The translations under genes were made by a program, and so were the position numbers. A stretch of DNA of 64,000 bases from Nitrososphaeraceae archaeon (GTDB lineage: Archaea > Thermoproteota > Nitrososphaeria > Nitrososphaerales > Nitrososphaeraceae): positions 35,919 to 99,918 of the forward strand of contig JAJPHM010000060.1 in NCBI GenBank assembly GCA_021325295.1, in the 5' to 3' direction. Under the pieces are notes generated by a model, which had not been told where the DNA came from, did not search any database, and worked only from the letters and a program-made list of their open reading frames with translations. This document shows, one piece after another, positions 1-8,795 of this stretch. The stretch's first letter is position 1, and each line of letters starts with the position of its first letter.

Positions 1-2
1 GA

Positions 3-404
3 TCGGAATATGTTCAGATTCTAAAGACGAAAGGCGCGGCTAAAAAAGTAGAGCAACTTCAGTCCATCATGCTGCAGATGAGAAAAAGTAGATCGGGCAA
101 GCCATTTGTCAATATAATGGGCACAGATATTGTACAGAATCTTTATGACGACAAGGCTATAAGAGGCAACATAGGGTCCTTCCTTTCTACTGTCAGAACA
201 ATGGCTGACCTTTCAGTGATCGTAACAAGGCACTCACATCCATTTCTTGAATACCTCGCTGAGCTTTCTGACATCCACATCAAACTATTGATGATGAACG
301 GAACACTATTTTTGCAATCAATTATCCCGTGGTCTAACCTGTATGCAGTTACATTTCTAAAATCAGGTAAGACAATTGATATTAGGCTAGATCCGATGGT
401 CTAA
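3..404 (+). CDS. C-terminal part of a RecA/RAD55-like ATPase-family protein (partial)
   Basis: The reading frame is open from the left edge, so this is the 3' end of a gene that starts outside the window. The visible 133 residues end in DPMV. A region reading TMADLSVIVTRH followed by a beta-rich tail resembles the last strands of RecA-superfamily P-loop ATPases in archaea, but the Walker motifs would lie upstream and cannot be seen. The family call is therefore an inference from the tail only. Internal ATGs at 69 and 84 are not likely starts because the upstream frame is coding-like. The next genes are on the opposite strand. Confidence 0.45.
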   Translation, partial: SEYVQILKTKGAAKKVEQLQSIMLQMRKSRSGKPFVNIMGTDIVQNLYDDKAIRGNIGSFLSTVRTMADLSVIVTRHSHPFLEYLAELSDIHIKLLMMNGTLFLQSIIPWSNLYAVTFLKSGKTIDIRLDPMV

Positions 405-529
405 CCAATATATCATCGCACCGTGTGGCTGGTTTTTGCATAGCAGGTATGCACAGGATACTCGCATCGTAACGGCACAACCTTCCGGTCAGTCCTTATT
501 CGCATAATTTCTGCAATCTAGTCGTAACA

Positions 530-826
530 TCATGTGCTCAAATGATAGTACTCGTCAGCAATGTTTTCTTCAATTCCTACCGGCAATAGTTCTTTCATCT
601 GATCGTAGTATGACAGGAATTTGTTGCCCTTTTGCGTTATCCTATAGACCATCTTATTGCCATTGCTGGCTTCTTGAATCAGGTTACTTTTGATCAATGA
701 ATCGAGATAGAGCTTGCATTGATCATTGCTCAGCATGGCCTTGTACATTATCTTTGTCCTTGTTTCTTCTCTTCCAACTGACTTGAGGATTGCAGCGATA
801 ACTTCGTAACGGCTCCGGTTCTTCAT
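530..826 (-). CDS. small winged-helix transcriptional regulator (ArnR1-like)
   Basis: A 98-residue protein made almost wholly of one winged-helix domain. Helices around residues 8-55 (KIMYKAML, then CKLYLDSLIKSNLI) are followed by the wing (YRITQKGNKFLSYY) and a short acidic tail. This matches the ArnR1-like single-domain regulators that are abundant in thaumarchaea; they bind DNA, and their targets are mostly unknown. The neighbour at 921-1223 has the same architecture and strand, so the two look like paralogues. No ligand domain is present. The regulated genes cannot be told from sequence. Confidence 0.75.
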   Translation of the reverse strand: MKNRSRYEVIAAILKSVGREETRTKIMYKAMLSNDQCKLYLDSLIKSNLIQEASNGNKMVYRITQKGNKFLSYYDQMKELLPVGIEENIADEYYHLST

Positions 827-920
827 TTAGGCAACGATAGAGTAAAACAAACATGCGATTTAATATGATTGGAACTATCAGATAGAAATATTGTATACCA
901 ATTACTGTATCGTGATTATA

Positions 921-1223
921 TTATGTTATTGACTGCGGGGGAGGCCTTGTAAACAGCTCCGCAAGCTGCTTGTAACGGGTGATGAATTTTTTGCCAAGTT
1001 CACTTGTCTTGTAGATGGATCGCTTGGAATTCGGGCGCTCTTGGGTTTTTTCCAGCATTCCGCTGTCCAGGAGGAAATCCAGATATTCATTTATCTGCTT
1101 TGAATTTAGGTTGCAGCGGTACATAACATGGGTCTTTCTTGCTCCATTTTCACACATCACTAGTATAAACTCTATAATTTCAAGCCAACCCCTATTACTC
1201 CATCCTGTTGCGTTGAGAGGCAA
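921..1223 (-). CDS. small winged-helix transcriptional regulator (ArnR1-like), paralogue of neighbour
   Basis: A 100-residue single-domain winged-helix protein: EIIEFILVMCENGARKTHVM, a recognition-helix region QINEYLDFLLDSGMLEK and the wing YKTSELGKKFITRYKQL. The order and spacing of these blocks match the protein at 530-826, which suggests an old tandem duplication with considerable divergence. Typical of archaeal sequence-specific repressors or activators; the target is unknown. The tail is proline-rich (RPPPQS). Confidence 0.75.
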   Translation of the reverse strand: MPLNATGWSNRGWLEIIEFILVMCENGARKTHVMYRCNLNSKQINEYLDFLLDSGMLEKTQERPNSKRSIYKTSELGKKFITRYKQLAELFTRPPPQSIT

Positions 1224-1308
1224 TTAACTGACTAACCCAACACCAATCACGTGTCATCGCTAATAATACTAAACATACTTTTTATGCCAAAAAGAACATA
1301 GAAGATTT

Positions 1309-2964
1309 CTAGGTTAATGGCAAGTCAAATAATACAGGCAGTGCCAAGTTATCCTTTTGCAACAGATGCGTGCGCCACCTTTTCTCTGTTTCTGAGACTC
1401 CAAAGTTAACCAAATAGTCTATGAAGCATGGTGAAAGGTTGACAGCATTGCGCACTTTTTCTGCCAACTTGATCATCTTTCTTAATAGGCGCTGCTCTTC
1501 TTTTAAGGCAAAAAGTTGTTCTAGAACAGGATCCATCGGCTCACCTGAGCTATTTTTGCGCGACCTTTCTGCTATGAGTGGTCGGATCCTATTTTCATAC
1601 TCTTCATTTCTCTGATAAAGTCTTTGTAAGAATGGATCGATATCTTCCTGAATCCCATGCATGGCAGCCAGGGCGTCGGCTTGACCAATTCCACAATAAA
1701 TGTCCCTTGATGGCCAGATAGCTATCTGCGGAAGGTCGATTGAAAGCTTTTTTGCAATAAAAGCCATGTCCATCAGGTAGCCTATCCCGCCTGTTCCTGA
1801 AGCATAGCATGCGATTTGCAGGTCCCTTGAAAGAAGCAGAGGAATTGGGATGGCCCTCGGTGAGAGCCTGTTGATATCTGCAGAAAGGTCAGGATTAGAG
1901 TGTGACGAGAGTAAGACCTCCAGATCCCTTTTACATGACATACATTGCCCAGCAAGCATAGGCCTCGGGTTCTTGTAGAGCCTGACTGGAGCCTTGCTTC
2001 CGCATGTGCAATGAAGCCACAGTGGAGAATAAGCGTGTGAAGAGAAGCTTACACCGGTATCTATACCATGGCGCATAAATGCAATCTCGGCATTTTTCAG
2101 GGTCTCTGAATACTTGTCAGAATTGGAGACAAGGAATTCATAGCCGCTCTTAAAAGCAGCCGAGATCTCTGACAACCTGACAAATAGTGTATCATATTCC
2201 CAAGCACTGTTCACAACTCTTGACATAATGAATGAATTGAAATCGGCATAAGATTTTGCTCGGGAAAGAGCGGCTTCGACTTCAGGCCAGAACCTATCAA
2301 GGTTTGCCATGGCTGATTCTCTACTCAAGTTGCCTGATGCCGATAACTTTTTGATCCAAGATCGGATCTGTTTTTTCCAGTTTTCAACTATTGTTCGACC
2401 CGGTGGCGGTACGGCATGTACCATCTGCCATTTTTGAGAGCTGGGAACTGGGAACCTTAGGTCCAGAATGCCTGATGAATGCTGGATGCTTGGTAGCTGG
2501 GCGAGTCTTACCCATACTTCATCAATAAAGTCATGATCCACTATCAGAAATATATTAACAATGGATTTCTCAGGACTAGCTTTATTCACTGACCTTTTGA
2601 GCGTTTCAAGCAATACGATTTTTTTGAATACCCCACTGTATGCAAATAGATTAGGTTGATGAGTTGAGACAAGCAATAGTGTGTTTGGATCGCATAGTTT
2701 TTGTGCACTCTGTTCTACTCCGCTGGTCAGCGTGCCTGCGTCTTTATGAAATTTGAGCGCAAAAGAATTTAGAATTGACCTATTGTACATTATACTTTTA
2801 TTTGCAGGCCTATTGAGACCCTCCAAATAAGTTGCAAGGTCACTGAATCTTCCAGGTACTGCTGATATAAACGAGGATAGCAGAGGATCGTTGATGCGCT
2901 CGAACTTTGCGAAAAGTGATCTGACCGTCGGTATCTCATCGACTATGGCTTTTGGGTTCTCCAT
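1309..2964 (-). CDS. BshC-like protein (putative cysteine-adding enzyme)
   Basis: About 551 residues from the ATG at 2964, which has GGGGA a few bases upstream; a longer frame to 3090 would overlap the upstream gene by 98 bases and is not preferred. Two motifs match BshC, the enzyme thought to add cysteine in bacillithiol synthesis: THQPNLF with a following SGVFKK (BshC has GQQ-GLF-GP) and VDHDFIDEVW (BshC has EDHDF-E). A CxC...CxxC zinc-ribbon-like insertion (HCTCGS ... GQCMSCK) lies near the middle. It follows a PIG-L deacetylase in a probable operon, the partner expected of a BshB. Known for the family: low-molecular-weight thiol synthesis. Inferred: a related thiol or amino-acid conjugate here; true substrate unknown. 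Confidence 0.6.
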   Translation of the reverse strand: MENPKAIVDEIPTVRSLFAKFERINDPLLSSFISAVPGRFSDLATYLEGLNRPANKSIMYNRSILNSFALKFHKDAGTLTSGVEQSAQKLCDPNTLLLVSTHQPNLFAYSGVFKKIVLLETLKRSVNKASPEKSIVNIFLIVDHDFIDEVWVRLAQLPSIQHSSGILDLRFPVPSSQKWQMVHAVPPPGRTIVENWKKQIRSWIKKLSASGNLSRESAMANLDRFWPEVEAALSRAKSYADFNSFIMSRVVNSAWEYDTLFVRLSEISAAFKSGYEFLVSNSDKYSETLKNAEIAFMRHGIDTGVSFSSHAYSPLWLHCTCGSKAPVRLYKNPRPMLAGQCMSCKRDLEVLLSSHSNPDLSADINRLSPRAIPIPLLLSRDLQIACYASGTGGIGYLMDMAFIAKKLSIDLPQIAIWPSRDIYCGIGQADALAAMHGIQEDIDPFLQRLYQRNEEYENRIRPLIAERSRKNSSGEPMDPVLEQLFALKEEQRLLRKMIKLAEKVRNAVNLSPCFIDYLVNFGVSETEKRWRTHLLQKDNLALPVLFDLPLT

Positions 2965-2992
2965 TCTGCTATCCCCTTTGCTGTAATTTATT

Positions 2993-3694
2993 CTAGATAA
3001 ATTCCAGAATTTCTTTTGGTTTAGTCTCTGCAATCTCGTTCTTCGGTATTCTTTCCGTAGGAACTTTCCAAAGCCTAAACTCCTTTCCAAAGCAAAGCTT
3101 TAGCACTTCAAAGGCTTCGACATAATTTATGGAAGTATTTAGCCTGCTTTGCAGCGCCCTATACTCAGCAAGCCCTTTGATGGCATTTGCCTTCAAGTAT
3201 AGCTTGCTCTGTTGCGACCAGAATATCTTGATAAGCTCCACTTTTTCGTCTACTACATCAGATATATCATAGTAGACCTGAGGTTTGAAATCCTTTGTTA
3301 ATGGAATTTCGTATGACATGATATTTGGTATAAATCTCCCAGCTTCTACTGTACTTGACGCCACTGCCTTATGGTCATGATGAACATCTCCCAGTGAATG
3401 TGTAAGTATGATATCAGGGTCAGCTTTGTTGATGAAGAATTCGATATGGTTGATAAGATCATTTCCAGCTTGCAATTTGGTGTCGTCAAAGTTATCGATC
3501 CATAATGCCTTTGCGCCTATGAATTTTGCAGATTGAGTTAGCTCGTTAGTTCTCTGAGATGGGTCGCCTGATGCAGCCCCCCGTGTAAGTGTGTACATAA
3601 AGATATTGTGGCCTTGCCTGGCTGCTTTGATAAGAAGGCCGCCGCAGCCTAGTTCTATATCATCTGGATGCGCGCCTATTGCTAAGATGTTCAC
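2993..3694 (-). CDS. PIG-L family zinc deacetylase (BshB-like)
   Basis: A 233-residue PIG-L/LmbE-type N-acetyl-sugar deacetylase. The zinc motif AHPDD is at residues 8-12 and GCGG follows; the second metal motif HSLGDVHHDHKA supplies the further histidines. Members remove an acetyl group from GlcNAc-containing conjugates, such as in bacillithiol or mycothiol synthesis, or from GlcNAc lipids. The stop lies 28 bases before the preferred start of the BshC-like gene, so the two are probably cotranscribed. It is divergent from the polysaccharide operon beginning at 3842. Substrate not determinable. Confidence 0.85.
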   Translation of the reverse strand: MNILAIGAHPDDIELGCGGLLIKAARQGHNIFMYTLTRGAASGDPSQRTNELTQSAKFIGAKALWIDNFDDTKLQAGNDLINHIEFFINKADPDIILTHSLGDVHHDHKAVASSTVEAGRFIPNIMSYEIPLTKDFKPQVYYDISDVVDEKVELIKIFWSQQSKLYLKANAIKGLAEYRALQSRLNTSINYVEAFEVLKLCFGKEFRLWKVPTERIPKNEIAETKPKEILEFI

Positions 3695-3841
3695 GCTATG
3701 GAATTTCTCCTGACTTTATTTATTGTTGAACTAATCTTCTTCTATTTGAAATCAATACAAGAAATTCTTTTGTCTATACTCATTATAGAACCATAACGTA
3801 GAGGATTTTGACTAAACAAGATTACTGTTGCCTTAAGAATT

Positions 3842-4516
3842 ATGGATTGTGGGCTAGAGTTGGAAATGCCAGTGAAAACGTGGTTGCAAAAACTTACTGA
3901 CGAATCTAGTTTGTGGTTTAACGCAATCAAGGCAGAAGATGACGGCGACCCTGTCAAGGCTGCAGAATATTATCTGATGGATGCAAAGCAGTGTCTGAAA
4001 GAACAAGCCATCACTAGGGCAGCGCTCAGTTGCTCCTGTGCAGCCAATTGCATGGTGAAAACGTCGAATTCTTCTGAAGCCATGAAACTTTATCATGCGG
4101 CGGGTGAGATGTACAGGGAAAATGCTGAGAAGACAATGGGCAACTCGATAAGGGAAGCTCTATGGTCTCTTCAGGAAGCATATGAAAACTTTGTACTCTC
4201 GGAAGATAACGATTCGGCCCAAAATATGCATGACAGATACGTCTCTCTTGCGACAAGAATAAGTCCGTTTTTTGGAGTCGAAGAGTCGCTCCAGACACTT
4301 GGGTTCAAAAGGCTTACGCTAGATCATACAAAGATACTAGCCCAGTCAAAAGCCAAGGCGGTCAAACTTTCTCCGCAATTGCAGGATCTCATAGAGGAGA
4401 TTGTGAATCGAAGCCAAGTGCAGTCAAAAAATGAGGTATTTGATCCAAAGAGGATTATGGGTGCCATCAGTGCAGACAGGGGGAGCAATCTAGATGAAAA
4501 GAGCATTGTTAGTTAA
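3842..4516 (+). CDS. TPR-like helical repeat protein, first gene of polysaccharide operon
   Basis: A 224-residue, all-helical protein with successive helix pairs rich in Ala and Tyr (DPVKAAEYYLMDAKQCL, then AALSCSCAANCM, then EAMKLYHAAGEMYREN), the pattern of TPR or SNAP-like repeats. No signal peptide or membrane segment. Its last 23 bases overlap the start of the PelF-like gene, so expression is likely coupled. In bacterial Pel systems a TPR protein (PelE) also accompanies the synthase; a scaffold role is an inference from that parallel, not from sequence identity. Confidence 0.65.
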   Translation: MDCGLELEMPVKTWLQKLTDESSLWFNAIKAEDDGDPVKAAEYYLMDAKQCLKEQAITRAALSCSCAANCMVKTSNSSEAMKLYHAAGEMYRENAEKTMGNSIREALWSLQEAYENFVLSEDNDSAQNMHDRYVSLATRISPFFGVEESLQTLGFKRLTLDHTKILAQSKAKAVKLSPQLQDLIEEIVNRSQVQSKNEVFDPKRIMGAISADRGSNLDEKSIVS

Positions 4517-6002
4517 CTGGGACAGCTATCCTAACGTCACTATAGGTGGCGTCTATTCATGGGAAAAGACCTTGGTCGAGAGCATGTCAGATTACAAGTT
4601 CATAATCGTAAACCTCCTCTCCAACCCAAATGTCAATGGCAGATTTACAGTACCGGCAAACGTATCCCAAGTAATAGATATGCCATTATTTGGATCGCAC
4701 AGATACGAGGAATTCTATAACGAAAAAAAACCACTAATCTCGAAAATAATGCGTACAACTGACAAGGTAATCAAAGAAGAATTCATGCCAGTGTTTGAAA
4801 AGTTCCTAAGTAGCGTGACATCAGACAATTGTGAGCCAACCAAGCTTGCAGAGATTGTTTTTGATCTGCATGCATTTTTCACAAAGTATGACTCAAGAAA
4901 GTGCATGGAGCATCCACTGGCCTGGGAAGTGTTTTTGGAGCAGATCAGATCTGATCAGCTATACAAGGAAATGACTCTAAGAGAGACTCTGACTGCATTT
5001 CAGATAATTCAAAGGAATATGCAGATACTTTCACTCAATATTCCTGAGGTGGATATAGTCCACTGCTCGTTAGCTTGGTTCCCAGCAATGATAGCCATCT
5101 TTACCAAAATTGCAAACGACTGCCCGATGATTGTCACAGAACACGGAGTTGCTTTCAGAGAGCTGCTACTTTACTATAATGCATACCTACGCGATGAGCC
5201 TTCAAATATTTTTTGGAAGTTCTTCTCACGAAACATAGTAGGAACAATATATTCAATGGCAGACATTATCGCCCCTGTCTGCTATGCAAATGCAAAGTGG
5301 GAAGAGAACCTCGGAGTCAACCCGGCAAAGATTAGGGTAATATACAATGGGATTGATACAAATAAATTCAAACCTATCGAAATACCAGATGATGCCAAAG
5401 AGCAGCGTCCAACTGTGGCATGCATTGGTAGAGTAGATGTTTTCAAAGATATCGTAAATCTGATCCAATCGATAAAGTATGCCAAAGAGCAGGTCCCAGA
5501 TGTCCAGTGTCTGATATATGGCTCGTCAACTGATCTTGATTATTCAATCAGATGCATAAATGCCGTCAAGGACCTTGACCTGCAGGATAATGTTAGGTTT
5601 GTTGGCAAGGTCAAAGACCCTGAAAGAGCATACAATGCTGCAGATGTAGTTGTAGTGAGCAGTATCACAGAGGGATTTCCTTTTGCCGTAATAGAGGCCA
5701 TGGCATGTGGAAAGGCAGTTGTAGCAACAGATGTGGGCGGAATCAGAGAAGCTCTAGAAGGATGCGGACTCCTTGTCAGGAGCAGCCACCCTCGAGAGCT
5801 TGCGGGAGCAATAGTGCGGTTGCTGAGAGACAAAGACCTGAGAGAAAGGCTCGGTCAATCTGCCATAAGACGGGCAAATGAAGGCTTCACACTTGACAGA
5901 TCATTGAATCAATATAGAGAACAGTACGATGAGCTGATTGCGAGGTACAGAGAAAGGAAAACTGCAGGTGTTGAACTGCATAGGGAGGCGGTCGCAAGTT
6001 GA
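4494..6002 (+). CDS. PelF-type glycosyltransferase, family GT4
   Basis: A 502-residue retaining GT4 glycosyltransferase. The N-terminal third has the PelF (DUF3492) signature: NVTIGGVYSW near residues 14-23 and VPANVSQVIDMPLFG near 53-67. The C-terminal half is the usual GT-B nucleotide-sugar domain, with VIYNGIDTNKF, VACIGRVDVFKDI, VVSSITEGFPFAVIEAMACGKAVVATDVGG (the EX7E-type active site region). It overlaps the genes on both sides (23 and 4 bases). PelF polymerises sugars onto a growing exopolysaccharide in the cytoplasm in bacteria. Substrate here unknown; BshA was considered because of the nearby PIG-L gene but lacks this N-terminal domain. Confidence 0.85.
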   Translation: MKRALLVNWDSYPNVTIGGVYSWEKTLVESMSDYKFIIVNLLSNPNVNGRFTVPANVSQVIDMPLFGSHRYEEFYNEKKPLISKIMRTTDKVIKEEFMPVFEKFLSSVTSDNCEPTKLAEIVFDLHAFFTKYDSRKCMEHPLAWEVFLEQIRSDQLYKEMTLRETLTAFQIIQRNMQILSLNIPEVDIVHCSLAWFPAMIAIFTKIANDCPMIVTEHGVAFRELLLYYNAYLRDEPSNIFWKFFSRNIVGTIYSMADIIAPVCYANAKWEENLGVNPAKIRVIYNGIDTNKFKPIEIPDDAKEQRPTVACIGRVDVFKDIVNLIQSIKYAKEQVPDVQCLIYGSSTDLDYSIRCINAVKDLDLQDNVRFVGKVKDPERAYNAADVVVVSSITEGFPFAVIEAMACGKAVVATDVGGIREALEGCGLLVRSSHPRELAGAIVRLLRDKDLRERLGQSAIRRANEGFTLDRSLNQYREQYDELIARYRERKTAGVELHREAVAS

Positions 6003-7006
6003 AAAAAGCATGCAAGGCACTTGTCACAGGGGGCGCCGGTTTCATAGGGAGCCACATAGTTGATGAGCTGATTGCAAGAGGAATTGAAACCTATGTCATT
6101 GACAACCTGACCACAGGATCAATAGATAACCTTGCCACTCATGAACGCACAAACGACGGTCTACTCCATATTGTAATCGGAGACATCGCAGATGTGGACA
6201 AGCTTTTGCGAAATGTCGAGGGCATAGATGTCGTATTCCATGAGGCAGCCATAGCAAGTGTGCCAAGATCAGTCAGCCACCCGATCCAGGTTCATGATGT
6301 CAACGTAAACGCCACCCTTCAACTCATGAATTATTGTGTCAAGAAGGGTGTAAGAAGGATGGTTTTTGCGTCTTCTGCAGCAGTATATGGCATAATTCAT
6401 GGATGCCAAGCGTCAGAAGAGATGCCTTGCAAGCCAAATTCACCATATGGGGCATCAAAGCTAGCAGTAGAGAACTACCTTCACTCCTACATGAGCACCT
6501 ATGGGCTAGAGGCTGTCATGCTCAGGTATTTCAATGTCTATGGTCTGAAACAGAAAAACAGCAACTACAGTGGCGTCATTACAATTTTCGTGAACAAGCT
6601 GCTTGATAATGAAATTCCAACGATATATGGTGACGGAAGCCAAGTTAGAGACTTTGTACATGTCAGGGATATCGTGCAGGCAAACATGTTGGCCATGAGT
6701 TCTGCTAGTGCTGCAGGCAAGGTATTCAATGTCGCATCTGGAACAAGCACAAGCATACTTGAACTACTAGAGACGATCAAGTCCATTGTCAAGGAAAAGA
6801 CTGGAATAAGAAGCGAGAACTTGCCACGGTTTGCACCAGTAAGACCAGGCGACATGAAATTTGGGCTGGCTTCAATTGAAAAAATCAAAACTGACCTTGG
6901 ATATTCTCCCAAAGTTAAGCTTAGAGAAGGCATCTCGGAGATCATTGACAAGGCATCTGCAAAGCGATCTGAGGCAGTCCTCAGAGTCAGAAAGGAGGTG
7001 CCCTAG
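5999..7006 (+). CDS. NAD-dependent nucleotide-sugar epimerase (GalE-like SDR)
   Basis: A 335-residue extended SDR enzyme. TGGAGFIGSHI at residues 10-20 binds NAD; SSAAVYG gives the catalytic serine/threonine region and YGASKLAVE supplies the YxxxK pair. Similar enzymes convert UDP-Glc/UDP-GlcNAc to the galacto forms. It probably makes the sugar donor for the PelF-like transferase next to it. The start is a TTG inside a TTGA overlap with the previous stop, which points to translational coupling. A strong GGAGGTG Shine-Dalgarno near its 3' end serves the next gene. Confidence 0.85.
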   Translation: MKKACKALVTGGAGFIGSHIVDELIARGIETYVIDNLTTGSIDNLATHERTNDGLLHIVIGDIADVDKLLRNVEGIDVVFHEAAIASVPRSVSHPIQVHDVNVNATLQLMNYCVKKGVRRMVFASSAAVYGIIHGCQASEEMPCKPNSPYGASKLAVENYLHSYMSTYGLEAVMLRYFNVYGLKQKNSNYSGVITIFVNKLLDNEIPTIYGDGSQVRDFVHVRDIVQANMLAMSSASAAGKVFNVASGTSTSILELLETIKSIVKEKTGIRSENLPRFAPVRPGDMKFGLASIEKIKTDLGYSPKVKLREGISEIIDKASAKRSEAVLRVRKEVP

Positions 7007-7009
7007 AGA

Positions 7010-8662
7010 ATGATGCCACCACAGAGTCAACCAAGATCAAGGGATTCTCGGATCTTTGGGCTAAAAACAGCAAGGTCCATTGCCGAGATTCAACAAAGCG
7101 TCAACAATATTGCTGATGTTGTAGTATTTCTCGAAGTCCTAGGTTACGACAACAATACTGCAAAGAAAAATGGCTTTGAGAATCTATACGAGTTGGCAAA
7201 GTACGTCTACCAGTTTATGGATGCCTTTGATGACAGCGACATGAACAAGGAAGAGACAAAGAAGTCCTTTTCGGCACCTGTTCCAACAAAGAAGCAGCGG
7301 CTTGCAGAGAGCTTCTCCATGGTATTTCCTTGGCTTGGCTCATTGATATTGCTATTTATCACAGGAGTTTCCCTATGGATGGCTTGGGGTCTGCCCGCTA
7401 GCATCACCACTGCATTTCTTGCGGGGGTCTTCCTTGGGCTCATCGTAACTGAGGGTTCATTGCAGACTTTTAACAGATTGTTTTCATTTTATTATTCCCA
7501 GACAAATATTGGAGAAGTAAAGAGAAGCATCAAGAGGAGTTACGTCTTGATAGGAACAATTCTGGCAGGAGTATCTGCCATTGTATATGGCGCCAGCCTC
7601 GCCGCAAATATCCCTGCAGAGCTTGCTGCAATTACAATATTCAGTGCAGTAACAATTTCCTTGCACAGAACATCATATGTAATCCTATACGCTTTGAAAA
7701 AGACAAGTCATCTTGTGGCATCATACTTGATTGCGTTTACAACGATCTTTGCTGTGTATTTTATGGGCTCGCCGATACTACCCGATATAAGCACAAGGTA
7801 TTTTGTTTCGCTGGGTGCAGCATTTGCTGTTCTGTCAGCATTTGCAATATACCACCACCACAAGATAATAGGCAAGAGTTCAACTGCTATTGTGGTCGGT
7901 CAGGCACCGCATTTTTACAGCCCCATTAGCATCAATGACAACACAATTGCATCAAGGTTTGGAGTGCAGCTATGGGAATGCTTGCCATATTTTCTGTTTG
8001 GGACATTCTATTTTGCTATGCTCTTTGGGGATCGCATAATCTCCTGGATCTTTAACCCGCACATAGCAGTTGCTGCCAACGGTGTTGCATTGCCTCTTTC
8101 TTTCAATTCAGTATACCATATTGGGGCAGACCTTGCTCTTCTTGTAATACTACCCACGGCAATAGTGCAGTACATCCTGATCTCCCCGATCTATGCTCTT
8201 GCCTACAACAGAGCAATAACTCTCAAGGTTCCTGAAATGAAGCAGGTTGACAGGTTCCTCAGACACAGCTACAGACAGCTGCTGATAGCATCAATCGCTA
8301 CTTCAGGAGCTTCGGCAGTAATTTTGAATATTATGGGGCCTTTGATTATTGCACATCTAGGCGGAGCTCAGGTTAGCCTACACATACTCTGGTATGCATC
8401 AATAGCTAACATAATGATGTCAGTCTTTGTGGCAAATAGCATCTTCATGATCTTCCTTGGACGGGTCAAGACACTTGCCATAGTTTCGATAGTTTCAGCA
8501 ATAATAGTCGTAGCTGGAGGTGTATTCCTTGCAAGATCAGGCTTTGAGAACATAGTGTTTGCATACCTCGCGTCAACTGTTGTAGCTGCAACATCTTCAA
8601 CCATATACATGTCTAAGATTCTAAGGAATGCAGGAAGCAGGCTGTTTTCGCGGTACATATGA
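7010..8662 (+). CDS. PelG-like polytopic membrane protein (polysaccharide transporter)
   Basis: A 550-residue membrane protein with about 12 hydrophobic segments after a roughly 100-residue soluble N-terminal extension. Its place right after a PelF-type transferase and an epimerase, its size and the layout of its helices fit PelG, a member of the Wzx/MATE-like flippase group that works with PelF. It likely moves the polymer or precursor across the membrane. The ATG pair at 7010 follows a GGAGGTG ribosome binding site. Assignment rests on context and topology more than on motifs. Confidence 0.7.
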   Translation: MMPPQSQPRSRDSRIFGLKTARSIAEIQQSVNNIADVVVFLEVLGYDNNTAKKNGFENLYELAKYVYQFMDAFDDSDMNKEETKKSFSAPVPTKKQRLAESFSMVFPWLGSLILLFITGVSLWMAWGLPASITTAFLAGVFLGLIVTEGSLQTFNRLFSFYYSQTNIGEVKRSIKRSYVLIGTILAGVSAIVYGASLAANIPAELAAITIFSAVTISLHRTSYVILYALKKTSHLVASYLIAFTTIFAVYFMGSPILPDISTRYFVSLGAAFAVLSAFAIYHHHKIIGKSSTAIVVGQAPHFYSPISINDNTIASRFGVQLWECLPYFLFGTFYFAMLFGDRIISWIFNPHIAVAANGVALPLSFNSVYHIGADLALLVILPTAIVQYILISPIYALAYNRAITLKVPEMKQVDRFLRHSYRQLLIASIATSGASAVILNIMGPLIIAHLGGAQVSLHILWYASIANIMMSVFVANSIFMIFLGRVKTLAIVSIVSAIIVVAGGVFLARSGFENIVFAYLASTVVAATSSTIYMSKILRNAGSRLFSRYI

Positions 8663-8795
8663 CTCAAAAGCTAGCCAGACGAGAAATACCACCACAATAT
8701 ACTTGACTTTAGACCTTCAGCAGCAAATCAAAAGAAGAATGAAAGGAAAGTGACAGGCTGCTTGCAGTCAGCAATTACCTTATCCAGAGACCAAG

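Noticed and set aside
1604..1810. Reading frame inside the BshC-like gene
   Set aside because: Lies wholly within a gene with strong motifs in another frame; typical shadow.
4494..6002. GT4 gene as BshA because of the nearby BshB/BshC-like pair
   Set aside because: It is on the other strand and has a PelF-type N-terminal domain, which BshA lacks. It belongs to the polysaccharide operon.
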